A stretch of 64,000 nucleotides of DNA, from NCBI GenBank assembly GCA_015680905.1, contig CM027381.1, positions 56,424,501 to 56,488,500 of the forward strand, in the 5' to 3' direction. The position numbers were made by a program, and so were the translations under genes. Position 1 is the stretch's first letter. Each line of letters starts with the position of its first letter. Under the pieces are notes generated by a model. That model was not told where the DNA came from, did not search any database, and saw only the letters and a program-made list of their open reading frames with translations. This stretch comes from Coptis chinensis. Taxonomy: Eukaryota; Streptophyta; Magnoliopsida; Ranunculales; Ranunculaceae. Below, one piece after another: positions 44,195-53,959 of this stretch.

Positions 44195-45028
44195 GTATGA
44201 ACATTGATTGTTCATATGAACAACGACTGTTCATAGCTCATATTGGGGTATGAACATTGTTCATACCCCAAATAAGAGAGGGTACAATGGTCATTTGACT
44301 TTCTATTCACAAAAAAAAAATAGATCCACAAAAAAACCACGACCTCATTCTTCTTCCTCCTAACAAAAGTCATCTCTGCACAAAACTTCATAGTTGGGTA
44401 TTGATTTGTGTATAATTCTTCAATTTGGAGATGAGTTTAATTTACCTTGGAGTTATCCTCATAAATATGAAGTGGGTTATCCGATTATCTGTTGAAGTGA
44501 ATTCTTTGACTTCCATTGAATCATTGATAAAGAAATACCTTATATTGTTATGACACATTTTTTATGTAAACCATTGGAAGGAATTAAAGATATGGTTGAG
44601 TTGAGAATCTTGGTGAGTTTTTGTATCTGTTTGATTCTATTGTTGAGCAGGAGGTAATCAATTTTCAAATGAGTTCTTCAAACTTGATTGAGTTAGGTTT
44701 TAATTATATTTTCCTTTTGATTCTTAAGATTTGATTGTGGGTTAACCGGTTCCATTGAGTTTCCAAGCAGAGTTTTCATGAAAAAAACGTGGTGGTGGGT
44801 GTCCTTATAGTGAGGAGAGAGAAAGAGGATGAGGAAGAAGAAAGAGGCGTCAGTTTTTACCTAATTTTCTAATCTAATTTGTAAAAGAAAAATAAAATGA
44901 CTATTGTACCCTCTCATATTTGCTTTGTGAAATTAGCGCAAGATCTGGACGTTGGATCGGGTATAATCGAATGGACGGATGAGTCAATAAGATGGGTTGT
45001 CATTTTAAGCCATCCAAGGTAGGTCGGG
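44195..45028. repeat. Right subterminal part and right TIR of the MULE
   Basis: 44195-44268 holds hairpin repeat copies. 44275-44325 (AGAGGGTACAATGGTCATTT, CTTTCTATTCAC) repeats the left inner TIR in direct orientation. 44880-45028 is the inverse TIR (AATGACTATTGTACCCTCTC ... TTGGATCGGG). The two near copies make a smaller inverted-repeat unit within the MULE. Confidence 0.65.
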
Positions 45029-45033
45029 AATAT

Positions 45034-45376
45034 ATTGACATCTTATTTTGACACCTTATTTTGACATCCACATCTTACACAATGAACTAAGGGCTGATTT
45101 TTGGTAGAGAAGATCTTTCTACCATGGATTGAATCTTCACAAAATATCAAGACATTTGGACATGTCTAACCTTGTCAAAAGTTGTGTTTAAGTTCGATAT
45201 TTATCTAACTGTCCACAATTTTAACACTATTTTTAATAAGCTATACATATCCAATTGAGACGAATTTTGGTGGAGGTTCAATCTATGGTAGGAAGATCTT
45301 CTCTACAAAAAAATCAGCCCTTAGTTAATTGTGTAAGTTGTGGATGTCAAAATAAGGTGTCAAAATAAGATGTCAA
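45034..45376. mobile_element. Foldback MITE with long inverted ends
   Basis: Starts ATTGACATCTTATTTTGACA and ends with its inverse (TGTCAAAATAAGATGTCAAT). The arms run about 85-90 bases, through ACACAATGAACTAAGGGCTGA and GAGAAGATCTT. It has no coding capacity. A (TA)n tract follows. The inner part resembles the repeat near 32040-32095 (TCTATGGT, ATCTT, ACAAAA, TTAGCCCTTA), so both may belong to one MITE family. Confidence 0.8.
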
Positions 45377-45382
45377 TGTGGG

Positions 45383-45385
<3 letters not shown>

Positions 45386-45447
<62 letters not shown>
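45386..45447. repeat. AT dinucleotide microsatellite
   Basis: About 30 AT units. The Helitron starts within or at the end of it; a short AT run also follows the Helitron (49772-49786). Confidence 0.95.
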
Positions 45448-45449
<2 letters not shown>

Positions 45450-45450
<1 letters not shown>

Positions 45451-46550
45451 AAAACCATTATTGCACAAGATTAAAATGCTCTTAAGAGTTTTCACCATGC
45501 GTTAGCACAATTTTCAAGTGGGTACACAGAGTTAATTAAAAGTCGACAATATTTTGATTATTTGTGAGTCAGTCTTTATTACAAATTACATCAGACGGTG
45601 GATGTTCTCGATTGGTTATATGCTTTAGAGATACAAAAATTATGAAAAACAATTACACGCCACTCTCCAAACCAATTCGGGTAGAACTACAAATCATACA
45701 AACACAAAATTTGATTCTAAAGAAAAAACCATCCGACTTCAAACTATAAGAATCCTAAAACCCAAAAACCTTCACCAATTTTTAACCAAAAATAGAACAC
45801 CCAAAACATCAATGACGGCTTAACAAAAACAAACTTTTCAAGCACCATCGGGCTCTCGGCTCTCTCTTGCCACTCCAAGCCCTCTTCTTTACTTGTTGGT
45901 ATGATAAGATAATTGCAGTTATCTTCTATCCTCTTTTCATTTTTGTTACCCATTCTTTTTTTGCCTAAGTATATGATCTCATTAGATTTTCTGTTTCATA
46001 ACATTGAAGATGCTTTGGGAAAACTGCAGGTAGCTCACTAACCTTTAAATATATCATGTGTAATGAGAAAAAAAAACTGAGAGGACTTCCAGGTTAAAAT
46101 CTCAAAACGGTAAAACCAAGTTTCTTATGTTCTCGCCACCACCTTCGGAAAGAGCGGTTAAAATGTAAGAATCATACTTTTGTATGTTTTGGCTTTTGGC
46201 TTTCATATTGTATTTACATCATGTTTCTACTATCATTAGAATAAAAGCAGAAATTGGTGTGCCTACCGTTAAGTATTAATCAAGAAAGGAATCTCGTATA
46301 CTATATTGTTGGCTCTCTTCCGCCATCGCTAAATTGGTGAGCAAAAGAGGCTGCAAAAAAAGAAGGCTCTTTTACAAAAGAAGGCCATTAGAAGAACCAG
46401 ATAGTTATGGTGACCATTAAAAAAAGTTTGGGCTATTGAGGTGTTTTTCTGAATACGAGTTCTATATTTTGCATTTAAAACCATTTTATACCTGAGAATG
46501 GTTGTTTAGTTTGGTCTTCTTAACAAAGTTTCTTCTTTATCCCTTAGCTT
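45450..46550. other. Helitron 5' part without identified gene
   Basis: Contains a pyrimidine-rich, UTR-like stretch (45830-45960) and a short exon-like reading near 46090-46165 (TKFLMFSPPPSERAVKM before GTAAG). I could not assign it. It may be another captured piece. Confidence 0.35.
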
Positions 46551-46659
46551 TGAAGTATCCCAGAAAGTGAAATTAATCAAAGCAAAAAGACCATCCGAAA
46601 ACGTTATTTTTACCGATACAAAGAGTTTGACGCAAAGATGAAATTAAATACTAGACCGT

Positions 46660-46983
46660 TGTTATTTCCAAGTTTAGCCATTATCGATATCAAGGAGTTT
46701 GCTCCTCATTGCCTTGCCGAGATCCGTCACTTCATTGAGGATCAGATCCACTTTCATTCTTTTATTTCTTTACAGCTCTTGGTTGTTCAAATTAAGAGAA
46801 TTTCAGAACTCTTAACTCGAGGTATCATCACCGTTTTCACGCAGCTAATATATATTGCAAGAAAGTATTTATTTCCTTAACTCATTGCTTTAACAAAGAT
46901 AAGAAGAATGAGAACAAAGAAGTTGCACCAATGACTTCCTCCTTTGAAGATGTTGTTAAAGCAATCAAATACTCAATGTAAGT
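46660..46983 (+). pseudogene. Captured soluble inorganic pyrophosphatase fragment
   Basis: Two pieces match the C-terminal part of plant soluble inorganic pyrophosphatase. The first is IIDIKEFAPHCLAEIRHFIED (46678-46743), compare the family's DIKELPPHRLSEIRRFFED. After an intron-like gap comes KDKKNENKEVA (about 46893-46930) and, one frame over, NDFL then EDVVKAIKYSM, ending at a GTAAGT donor near 46979. The N-terminal catalytic part is absent. Intron traces show that the fragment came from genomic DNA, not a retrocopy. It is a capture by the Helitron, not a working gene. Confidence 0.72.
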
Positions 46984-47789
46984 TTCTGAAGATCCTACAT
47001 TTGTAAAAAAAAATACATAGTTATAGATACTCTCCATTTCAAATTTGGTATCATCAACTGTTTAATTCTTTTGAGAAATGCTACTAAGCCTACTAAATAG
47101 TTGGTTATGTTGGTTATAGCTTAATGAACCAATATTAGGAGGGGGCTCGCCTCTCATCAATCAAAGTTTGCGCCGCTATACTCTTTCTTAGGCGAATCTC
47201 AACATTCGCAGCCGGGCCTATGGTTCAAAACAGGTCAGGTCATCCTAATCCCAGCTGGTATGCAAATTCGCTTTCCCCTGTTCATTAGAGATTGGGTTAA
47301 TCGATTAGTTATCTGGGTGCAAAATATTATATTCATTGACATGTTTTCAGACCCTTTTATGCCTTATGACGCCAAACAAGAGGGTTTATAGTGGTGTCGA
47401 ATATGTGGTGGCATGGAAATAAGAGAGTTGCTTCATCTTCAAATAAGTGACTATTAAGAAGGTTTTTCTAGAATCTGGAAATTTTGTTTGTCATGGATTT
47501 ATTTTGCATACAAGAGAGTAGTTGTAACAATCAAGATACAAAAGAAGAAACTATAAAAAAAACAATTCTAAACACCAGCTTTTTATAAGCTTAATTTGAA
47601 ATAATATGTTTTGGAGCTACCATATATATACTACTGCAGAAGGTTAGTTTGGACCCCTGTAAGAAAGTGAGCTTTTACTATGAACCATGTAAGAAAAATG
47701 AACACAAGCATGATAAAATAATAGCTATAAGATCTATTCCACTATTTTTGTTGGACACTTGTGTGAACTCTATTTTTTTGTGTTTGTAG

Positions 47790-47945
47790 GTTGGGTTCTT
47801 CTCAGGGCGCAAGCGTGAGAGCATCTTTAAGTCTCCTGATGATCCAAAGGGTAAGGTTGGTGTCACTGGCAGTGGAAAGGGATTGACAGACTTCCAAAGG
47901 AGGGACAAACACTTGCATCTCAGGGCAGGAGGTGCTAAAACAGAT
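47790..47945 (+). pseudogene. Captured SPF30 (SMN-related splicing factor)-like exon
   Basis: After a good acceptor (TTTTTTTGTGTTTGTAG) an open exon reads VGFFSGRKRESIFKSPDDP, KGKVGVTGSGKGLTDFQ and RRDKHLHLRAGGAK. This resembles the conserved C-terminal tail of the Tudor-domain splicing factor SPF30/SMNDC1 (human SIFASPESVTGKVGVGTCG). The Tudor domain is not here. The assignment rests on memory of the family tail. Confidence 0.62.
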
Positions 47946-48769
47946 TTAAGGGGGTATCTTTGCTCTTTCCGTTCTCTCCTTTGCCCGGACTACATATATG
48001 AAGCCAGTCACCATCTTTTGTGTAAACATGTAACTCTAGCTTATTTTTCATAATTTAATATGAATTTATAAGCTGCTATGGCAATGAATCCAAAGATGGA
48101 TCATAATCTTTAGCAATCGGGTCTTCCTCAAGTAGCTTTGCTTTTTCTACCAACTTCTTTTAGCTGCCGCTAGGTAAATTGCTTTTGTGGATGTGCAAAC
48201 ACATTGTGTCATTAGAGTTGAAAAAGGCTATCATTGAAAAATTGTGGGGAATATGTTATGAGCTGCAAGATGACATTGTATCTCTTCTTCCAAATTAATT
48301 TGTGACCATTATTTCTATCCAGATCGGTGAGATAGGTATTCAAATGAATGAGGGAAGTGCATCTATTGCAAATGGATCACATGAACTAAGATATGATTGA
48401 AAAAGATTGTCCCGACACGCCAAATGCTGCAGCTTTAACAGCTATACAAGATTCCGCCAATTAGTTCAACCTTTGAACAACAACAATCTTCCCATCCGCA
48501 AAGCCTCGGTTAACAAGCGTAGTGGTAACGGCACTTATCTAAAAACATTTAAAAAAGCGCTTAAACTCGAACTTAAAAAGATCCTCATTGAAGATGAAAA
48601 AATTTAGAAGTTTATACTTGACGAAATGTGTTGGAAGTCTAAATAATGTTCTAATTATTAAGATGGCAAATTGGTATCAAATCATGAGTATTAGTAAAGG
48701 GATTAAAATCACCGAAGTTTCCTAGCTTTTGAAAGATCTAGACGATGGTGAGTTGGGTCCAAGCTCAAT

Positions 48770-49150
48770 GATTTGTAACATGAAGAATAAGTAAAAGGTA
48801 AGTTCTCAAAGCTTCTTCCTTGATCTTAGTCTTGAGCATCTCAAGAACATCATCTCTGCTCCTCGACAAGCCGCCAGACATCAAGGGACTTGATGACATT
48901 GAAGGATTTCTGAAATCTCCCTTGCTAAGGGGCCCTAGTGGCTGCCATAATGTGGTCACGAACATTTTCGTGGGCCAAATGTCCGCTCTCGCTCACCTCA
49001 AGCAACCTACGGAATGTCTTGCTTATGATTTTCCGCTTAAATCAAAGTGTTTCCTGCCAGAACTTCCAAGAGCATAGCACAAATCAGATGGACAAATTTC
49101 CGAGGAAGCTCAAGATTTATGTGCATGTGATAAGGCATCCGCCTCCTTCG
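48770..49150 (-). pseudogene. Captured eIF3c fragment
   Basis: Minus-strand readings in neighbouring frames follow the C-terminal third of translation initiation factor eIF3 subunit c: [20 protein letters not shown] and LLEVLAG, then KRKIISKTFRRLLEVSE, HENVRDHIMAATRA, KGDFQKSFNVIKSLDVWRL and DDVLEMLKTKIKEEALRTYL. Frame changes and stops show decay. It lies opposite to the SPF30-like exon within the same Helitron. Confidence 0.8.
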
Positions 49151-49743
49151 TTCCAACTTTTCCCGATGAACACAAACTGAATATTAGTACAAAGTTATGA
49201 AACTCAAAAACTAGTGACCATTATCAACACGAAATAAAATAAACCAAACTCTCACGATCGTAGCCTTCAACAAATAGACTATGCATAGCCCATAAACAAA
49301 GTAAAACTGAAAAACATCAACTACATATATATAGAGCAATGGCACATCATATGAGTAAACTTTAAGTCTCCATCAAAACCTATCAATTTCAGTTGCTTTC
49401 GGGATAAACCAAAATTTCAAACTAGAGCCTTGCAACAACCGTGGTGAAAAAGTAACAAGATGACTTAAAAGTCACCGCACAAGCATATCTTTAATGCAGC
49501 TGTTCGAGATATGTTTTCCGTTTCCATTGGTTAGAATCTTTGGTTAGAGAGCTAAAGAATCTATGCTGTTTAGCATCTACGAATTTATGGAAGTTGTGTC
49601 TAGGTAAATAACCGTGTAGCAAACCCGCCCGGCAGATAAGGACCTTGCAAAAGTCCAAAACTAAAAACATCTAAATTACTAAGCCTAACCATAAGCCCAA
49701 AACACAAGTAAAGCCGAACCTTTAAAGCATACTATGCAACAAT

Positions 49744-49772
49744 CCCGGCCATAGGCCGGCTCAATGGCTAGT
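49744..49772 (+). other. Helitron 3' terminal hairpin and CTAG end
   Basis: CCGGCC-ATA-GGCCGG stem, then CTCAATGG and CTAG, with T at 49772 as the target base. It matches the stem-loop plus CTRR rule for Helitrons. Confidence 0.75.
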
Positions 49773-50039
49773 ATATATATATATATCGGGCCGGCTACGT
49801 CCACATACTATTCTAACATACTATCTTGACATACCCAGCTGACCTTCAGATCAAACAAAATCTAATGGCTAGATCTACTTCTAGAAAACCAAGCAAATAA
49901 TTAAAAAAAATAAATGCAAAATTGACATTTTGTTTCGCCAAAAGGAAAAACTTTGTTTTTCTTTGTAGCTTTTAAGCTTTTACACACAAAAAAACACAAA
50001 AGAGAAGAACGAATCCCCATCCCACATGTTGAGTTCATG

Positions 50040-50958
50040 AGAATTGACGACGGCTCAAGCCTGACTGCAACTTTGTGGCAAGCCAAACCAGTCCAGAAGT
50101 GTTATAAGATGAGCCAAGACTTTCAAGTTCAACTTAAACAACTAGCTCAACATTTTCGAACACTGATATTCGTTTCCATAAAAAATATATATATATTCGT
50201 TGCTTTCTCTGTTATGATATTATGTTTTCCCAGAAGTTGAACTATTGTGCATTGGAGCTACTGGATTTCTGATGGAAGGGAATTTCTTTTAGTAGAAGTG
50301 GGATTTGGAGGAGATAACAAGAATGTTATTTGGCGATAAAATCGAGGGTTTACATGGTGATGGATTTGAGGGTTCAATTGCTGAGCGTAGGATCTTCGAA
50401 GAGATATTTTATGGAAACGATGCAGGAAACTTAAACCAGTCCAGAAGTGTTATAAGATTAGCCAAGAATAAATTATTTCTTGCTACCAAGTTGAATGTAC
50501 GTCCACTAGACAATGAACTTCGGTTAACATTTTCGGTAAATGCTAGCCAAAAGTTCTCAAACCCACCTTTGAAAGAGGGATTTTATGGCAATGTGGTGTG
50601 CTTAGCATGCGCAACAAGCAGTGTCTCACAACTGCTAGAGGGACAGCTCTCAGCTATAACATAGTTAGTTCGTGAGGCACGCTAGAATGTAACAGAGGAA
50701 TATGTAAGATCAACGATCGATTACATTGAGGTAGACAGGCCCATGAGGCTTGAATTTGCTAGAAAATTGACAATTACTCAATGGACAAGGTTTTCTATAT
50801 ACGAGTTTGCAGATTTTGGGTGGGGGCTGCCAATCTATGCACGTCCTATTGATTTAACACCTACACCACAGGTTTGTGTAATCCTGCCGGATGGTGAAGC
50901 ATCTCCTAGAAGATCAATTGTGGTTTGCATTTGCTTGTCTGAAGCTGCTGCTTCATAA
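50040..50958 (+). pseudogene. Captured BAHD acyltransferase, C-terminal half
   Basis: The first piece, SSLTATLWQA (about 50050-50083), recalls the family's TACLWRAR text. Then RSVIRLAKNKLFLATKLNV and ELRLTFSVNASQKF, GFYGNVVCLACATS and SQLLEGQLSA follow. After a stop near 50664 comes VDRPMRLEFARKLTITQW, ADFGWGLPIYARPID (DFGWG box at 50812-50826) and PDGEASPRRSIVVCICLSE. The N-terminal half with the HXXXD site is not seen. The 32-base phrase CCAGTCCAGAAGTGTTATAA... occurs at 50088 and 50436, flanking unrelated sequence. BAHD enzymes transfer acyl groups from CoA in specialised metabolism. Confidence 0.82.
50088..50467 (+). repeat. 32-base direct repeat inside the captured BAHD region
   Basis: CCAGTCCAGAAGTGTTATAA continuing GATGAGCCAAGA (50088-50119) and GATTAGCCAAGA (50436-50467). 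About 316 bases of different sequence lie between. The pattern fits a rearrangement during capture. Confidence 0.85.
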
Positions 50959-51165
50959 TTTAGAGAGTGTTTGTTCAAAATTGCATTTCGTTTAAGATAG
51001 GAAGAGAGTGACGGCGATTCGTTCTTCTCTTTCTCTTTCGTGTTTTTTTTGGGTGTAAAAGCTTAAAAGCTACGAAGAAGAAGAACAATTTTCCTTTTGC
51101 GAAACAAAATGTCATTTTTGCCTTTATTTTTTTTTAATTATTTGCTTGGTTTTCTAGAAATAGAT

Positions 51166-52878
51166 TGATAAGCACCCAAAAATGTAATATTAAACCCCGA
51201 GAGACATAACATTTTGGTCAAATATGTGTTTAAAAATCATGTAATAATTGTATTTTCGTACTCTTGCAGGTTTCCGCAGTTAACGTAAATATGATAATAA
51301 AACATGCATCGAAGTACGAATACTAGAATATTTGAAGTTTTCCCACTCAGCCCCAGTGAAGCCCAACAAAGCCTAACTAGAGCCGAAGTTTCCAAAGGAA
51401 CAAAACTAGTGCAGAACGGATCCACATGTAAAGAATCAGCAAACTTCTGAAACTCACATCTTATAAATTTGGACGCCGATATTGGCTAGTGAACTGCCAA
51501 AGCAACCAGGGCGACAAACTCTACGCAAAGACAGAAAGTTGTAAAAATACCAAAATCGGCGTCGCCACTGGAAACACTAAGTGGACCCACTCTGCAGGCC
51601 CAAAAGGCATGACGAGTCAGCATAGGCAGGTGGCAAGTGATGGTCACAATTTTGTGCCACCTTGCAAAAGGAGAAGACACGTACCAATTCAAAGTTTGAA
51701 TTGAATTTGGCATAAGGACAAAAATGAAAACATACAAAGACAAAACTAAACATAAAGTTTGGTTTTAATTGAACAAGAAGACAAAAACCAAATTAATTCG
51801 GATGAAGCCCCCAAAGTTTTGAATGTCTCAATTTGAGAAACAGATGAAACCCAATTAAAGGCTTCACGAGAGACCAACCTATATATATGTAAGGGGGGTC
51901 TTTAATATTCCACCTTCAGCATTTTATGCTTTAGCCTTTGCTTATTAGTTAGTTAGCTTTAGTTATCGTCTGTAGCTTCATTCCAGTACTTTATATTTCG
52001 TCATTTTCTCTTCCAGCAGCTTCAATACTGTAAGTAATTTTTTTTTAATAAAAGCCATTTCTTTCCAAGCTTAATTCCTGTTTTGCATTTACTTATTTAA
52101 TGTATACAACAAGTTTAATTATTCCTCCAATGACCATGAGCTAATCCCCGGGGGAGGGTTATACTGCTCGTGTGAGAATCCGGATTGACACTTTAATGTT
52201 CTAGAATCACTGCTTAGGAATTAGGTGTAGATTATACATCCGGTCTCAAAATGATTGAGATTGTACAAAATTGGAGTGCTGATGCTCCAGAACAGTCTCG
52301 CGTGCGACTCTATAGTGTCAGACAGCTCTCCAGTTTGTCCAACTGATGTAGAATCGAACTAAGAGCTGAAATGATATTCCAGAAATGAAATATTAGTTCA
52401 AATCCTTATGCTAGTGCGATGCAACTCAGAGATGTGGGCATTTCGCTAGGGATCAATACTCGACATCATCTCAGGTTTGTCTATGAACTCGAGACAAATT
52501 AAAGTTGTAGTGACGTGGTAATATAAACTGTTAAGAAAATGATTCTTGCATGAGTAAGATTAACCCTCTCCTTGTTTCTCTATCATTGTTTATTTACATT
52601 GAAATCATCGTTAGTAATTTACATTATTTACATTACCGTTAATTTAATTAAACCAACTAAAAAACCTAAAATCCTACTCACCAAAAGTTGTAATTCTAGT
52701 TGTGAACCTTGCCGAGCCCTAAGATTTGGACGATCCCTTACTCGACCTATCCTACCAAACCCACGTGAGTAAGGTAACTTGACTAAACGGACGACTATAC
52801 GGACTTTGGACTTTGGACTTTGGTCCTCGGACTTCGGACTTAAGTATAAAACCAATAATGTCAATCAATGTTTTATCA
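51166..52878 (+). repeat. 5' LTR of the right-hand Athila-like element
   Basis: 1713 bases, from TGATAAGCACCCAAAAATG to TTTTATCA, set by the primer site on one side and by the cut Pack-MULE repeat on the other. A TATA box CTATATATATG lies near 51880. The LTR sequence differs from the two families in the left nest. The sister copy is outside the window. Confidence 0.8.
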
Positions 52879-53959
52879 AATAGCGCCACTACACCCCGAA
52901 GGACTCTAGACATTTAATGTAATAACTGGAATACATCAAACAAAAACCCCCTCCCTTACCTCCTCATCTTTTTTTATTTCCATTTCTTTTACGATACTAA
53001 TGTATTACGTACCTATTTGCCCCAACTTTTTCTACTAATAGATATCTGTGAACCAGATCATGTTTATTTTTATTAGCACAGTCTAAGTATTCCGTAGAAA
53101 CTTGAAGTACTGAACTGACAAAAGAGTCTCGGACGAGACTATATTAGTAGCATGCGCGAGACTAACCTGGAGTATCAACACTCCGATTTTTAGGTACAAG
53201 CCACTCTCTTCTCAGTACTATTTTAGACTCTCTAGTCCTGTTTATCCCCATCCAGTAAGTTCACGAGCTCGGGAGTTAATTTGATCGTTGTACGAGGAAT
53301 CGCGGGACGCCAGGTTTTGAATTCTTAAACTCCTCAAACTTTATCGAGGATATTATTTAGTTGTTTGCTATAACCTGTTTTACCTCGCATGTTTGTGTGT
53401 TAGCATGATAACTTTTTGCATATAAATGAAATTCGTCATTACATCTTCACATTAATACGATTAATATGATTCGAATATATTTGGATGTATGCGTAATTTC
53501 ATGTGTAGACTTCCTGTGTAAAACTAGCATGTGTTAATTGTATGTTTAGTTTCTATTTTGGCATCTATCGTTTTAATTGCATGTTCCGTAATCACGTCTC
53601 CATAATACATTAATTACGTAAACCTAAAAAAAATCAAAATAAAAAAAATCAAAAAAATCAAAAATCAAAAATCAAATCATTTTAATAATACCCCGCATAA
53701 TACACCATCATCCTATTCCATAAGTGTCTAGGAAACTTGAAAGATTGAGGTTGCCTAATTAAGGAATGTGCTAGCATGAACAACCTCCCTCAATTCTCTT
53801 AGGTAACCTAGCTACTGGAATATTCACACGTTATCCTAGCTTACCTGCTCAAGTTAGCAACAGCTCAGGAAGACGTGCTTCACTTTCCTCCTTCCTTAAT
53901 TCTAAAGTCTCCTATCATAATTTGTTCCTTATGAGCCTAGAATTAAAACTTGTGTTTGT
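52879..53959 (+). other. Primer site and leader of the right-hand Athila-like element
   Basis: From 52881 the sequence TAGCGCCACTACACC resembles the tRNA-Asp primer site at the same distance from the LTR as in the other two elements. The long leader that follows has no gene. It holds an A-rich micro-repeat (AAATCAAAA, 53628-53680). Confidence 0.65.

Larger units (their letters stand above)
41058..45028 (+). mobile_element. FAR1-type Mutator-like element (MULE)
   Basis: The left end GGGTCAGCTACCTTGATGGC and the inverse of the right end, CCCGACCTACCTTGGATGGC, begin terminal repeats of about 170 bases that share ATCCAACGTCC and a GGGT(A/-)CAATAGTCATTTT-like stretch. FAR1-type transposase text lies at 41676-42518. 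Hairpin repeats fill 42490-42985 and return at 44195-44268. A second partial left-end copy lies near 44270-44320. Only part of a transposase remains. The target duplication cannot be set in the AT-rich flanks. Confidence 0.75.
45448..49771 (+). mobile_element. Non-autonomous Helitron with captured host gene fragments
   Basis: The 3' end has a perfect hairpin (CCGGCC, ATA, GGCCGG at 49745-49759), eight bases, then CTAG (49768-49771) followed by T. That is the plant Helitron 3' signature. A 5' end TCTAAAACC preceded by A at 45447 fits insertion between A and T in the AT tract. No RepHel gene is seen. It carries fragments of at least three host genes: soluble pyrophosphatase, SPF30-like and eIF3c. 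The 5' border is less certain than the 3' border. Confidence 0.68.
49788..51165 (+). mobile_element. Pack-MULE carrying a BAHD acyltransferase fragment (right end cut by an LTR element)
   Basis: The left end starts GGGCCGGCTACGTCC. 49864-49990 matches the inverse of 51030-51165 (CTAGAAAACCAAGCAAATAA, TGACATTTTGTTTCGC, GTAGCTTTTAAGCTTTTACA), giving long terminal repeats. The interior is BAHD acyltransferase text. The outer part of the right repeat is missing because the Athila-like element at 51166 has entered it. It should reappear beyond that element, outside the window. Confidence 0.75.

Noticed and set aside
45744-45953. A minus-strand 69-residue reading in the Helitron
   Set aside because: No motif is recognised and the plus strand looks like UTR sequence. 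There is not enough to call it a gene.
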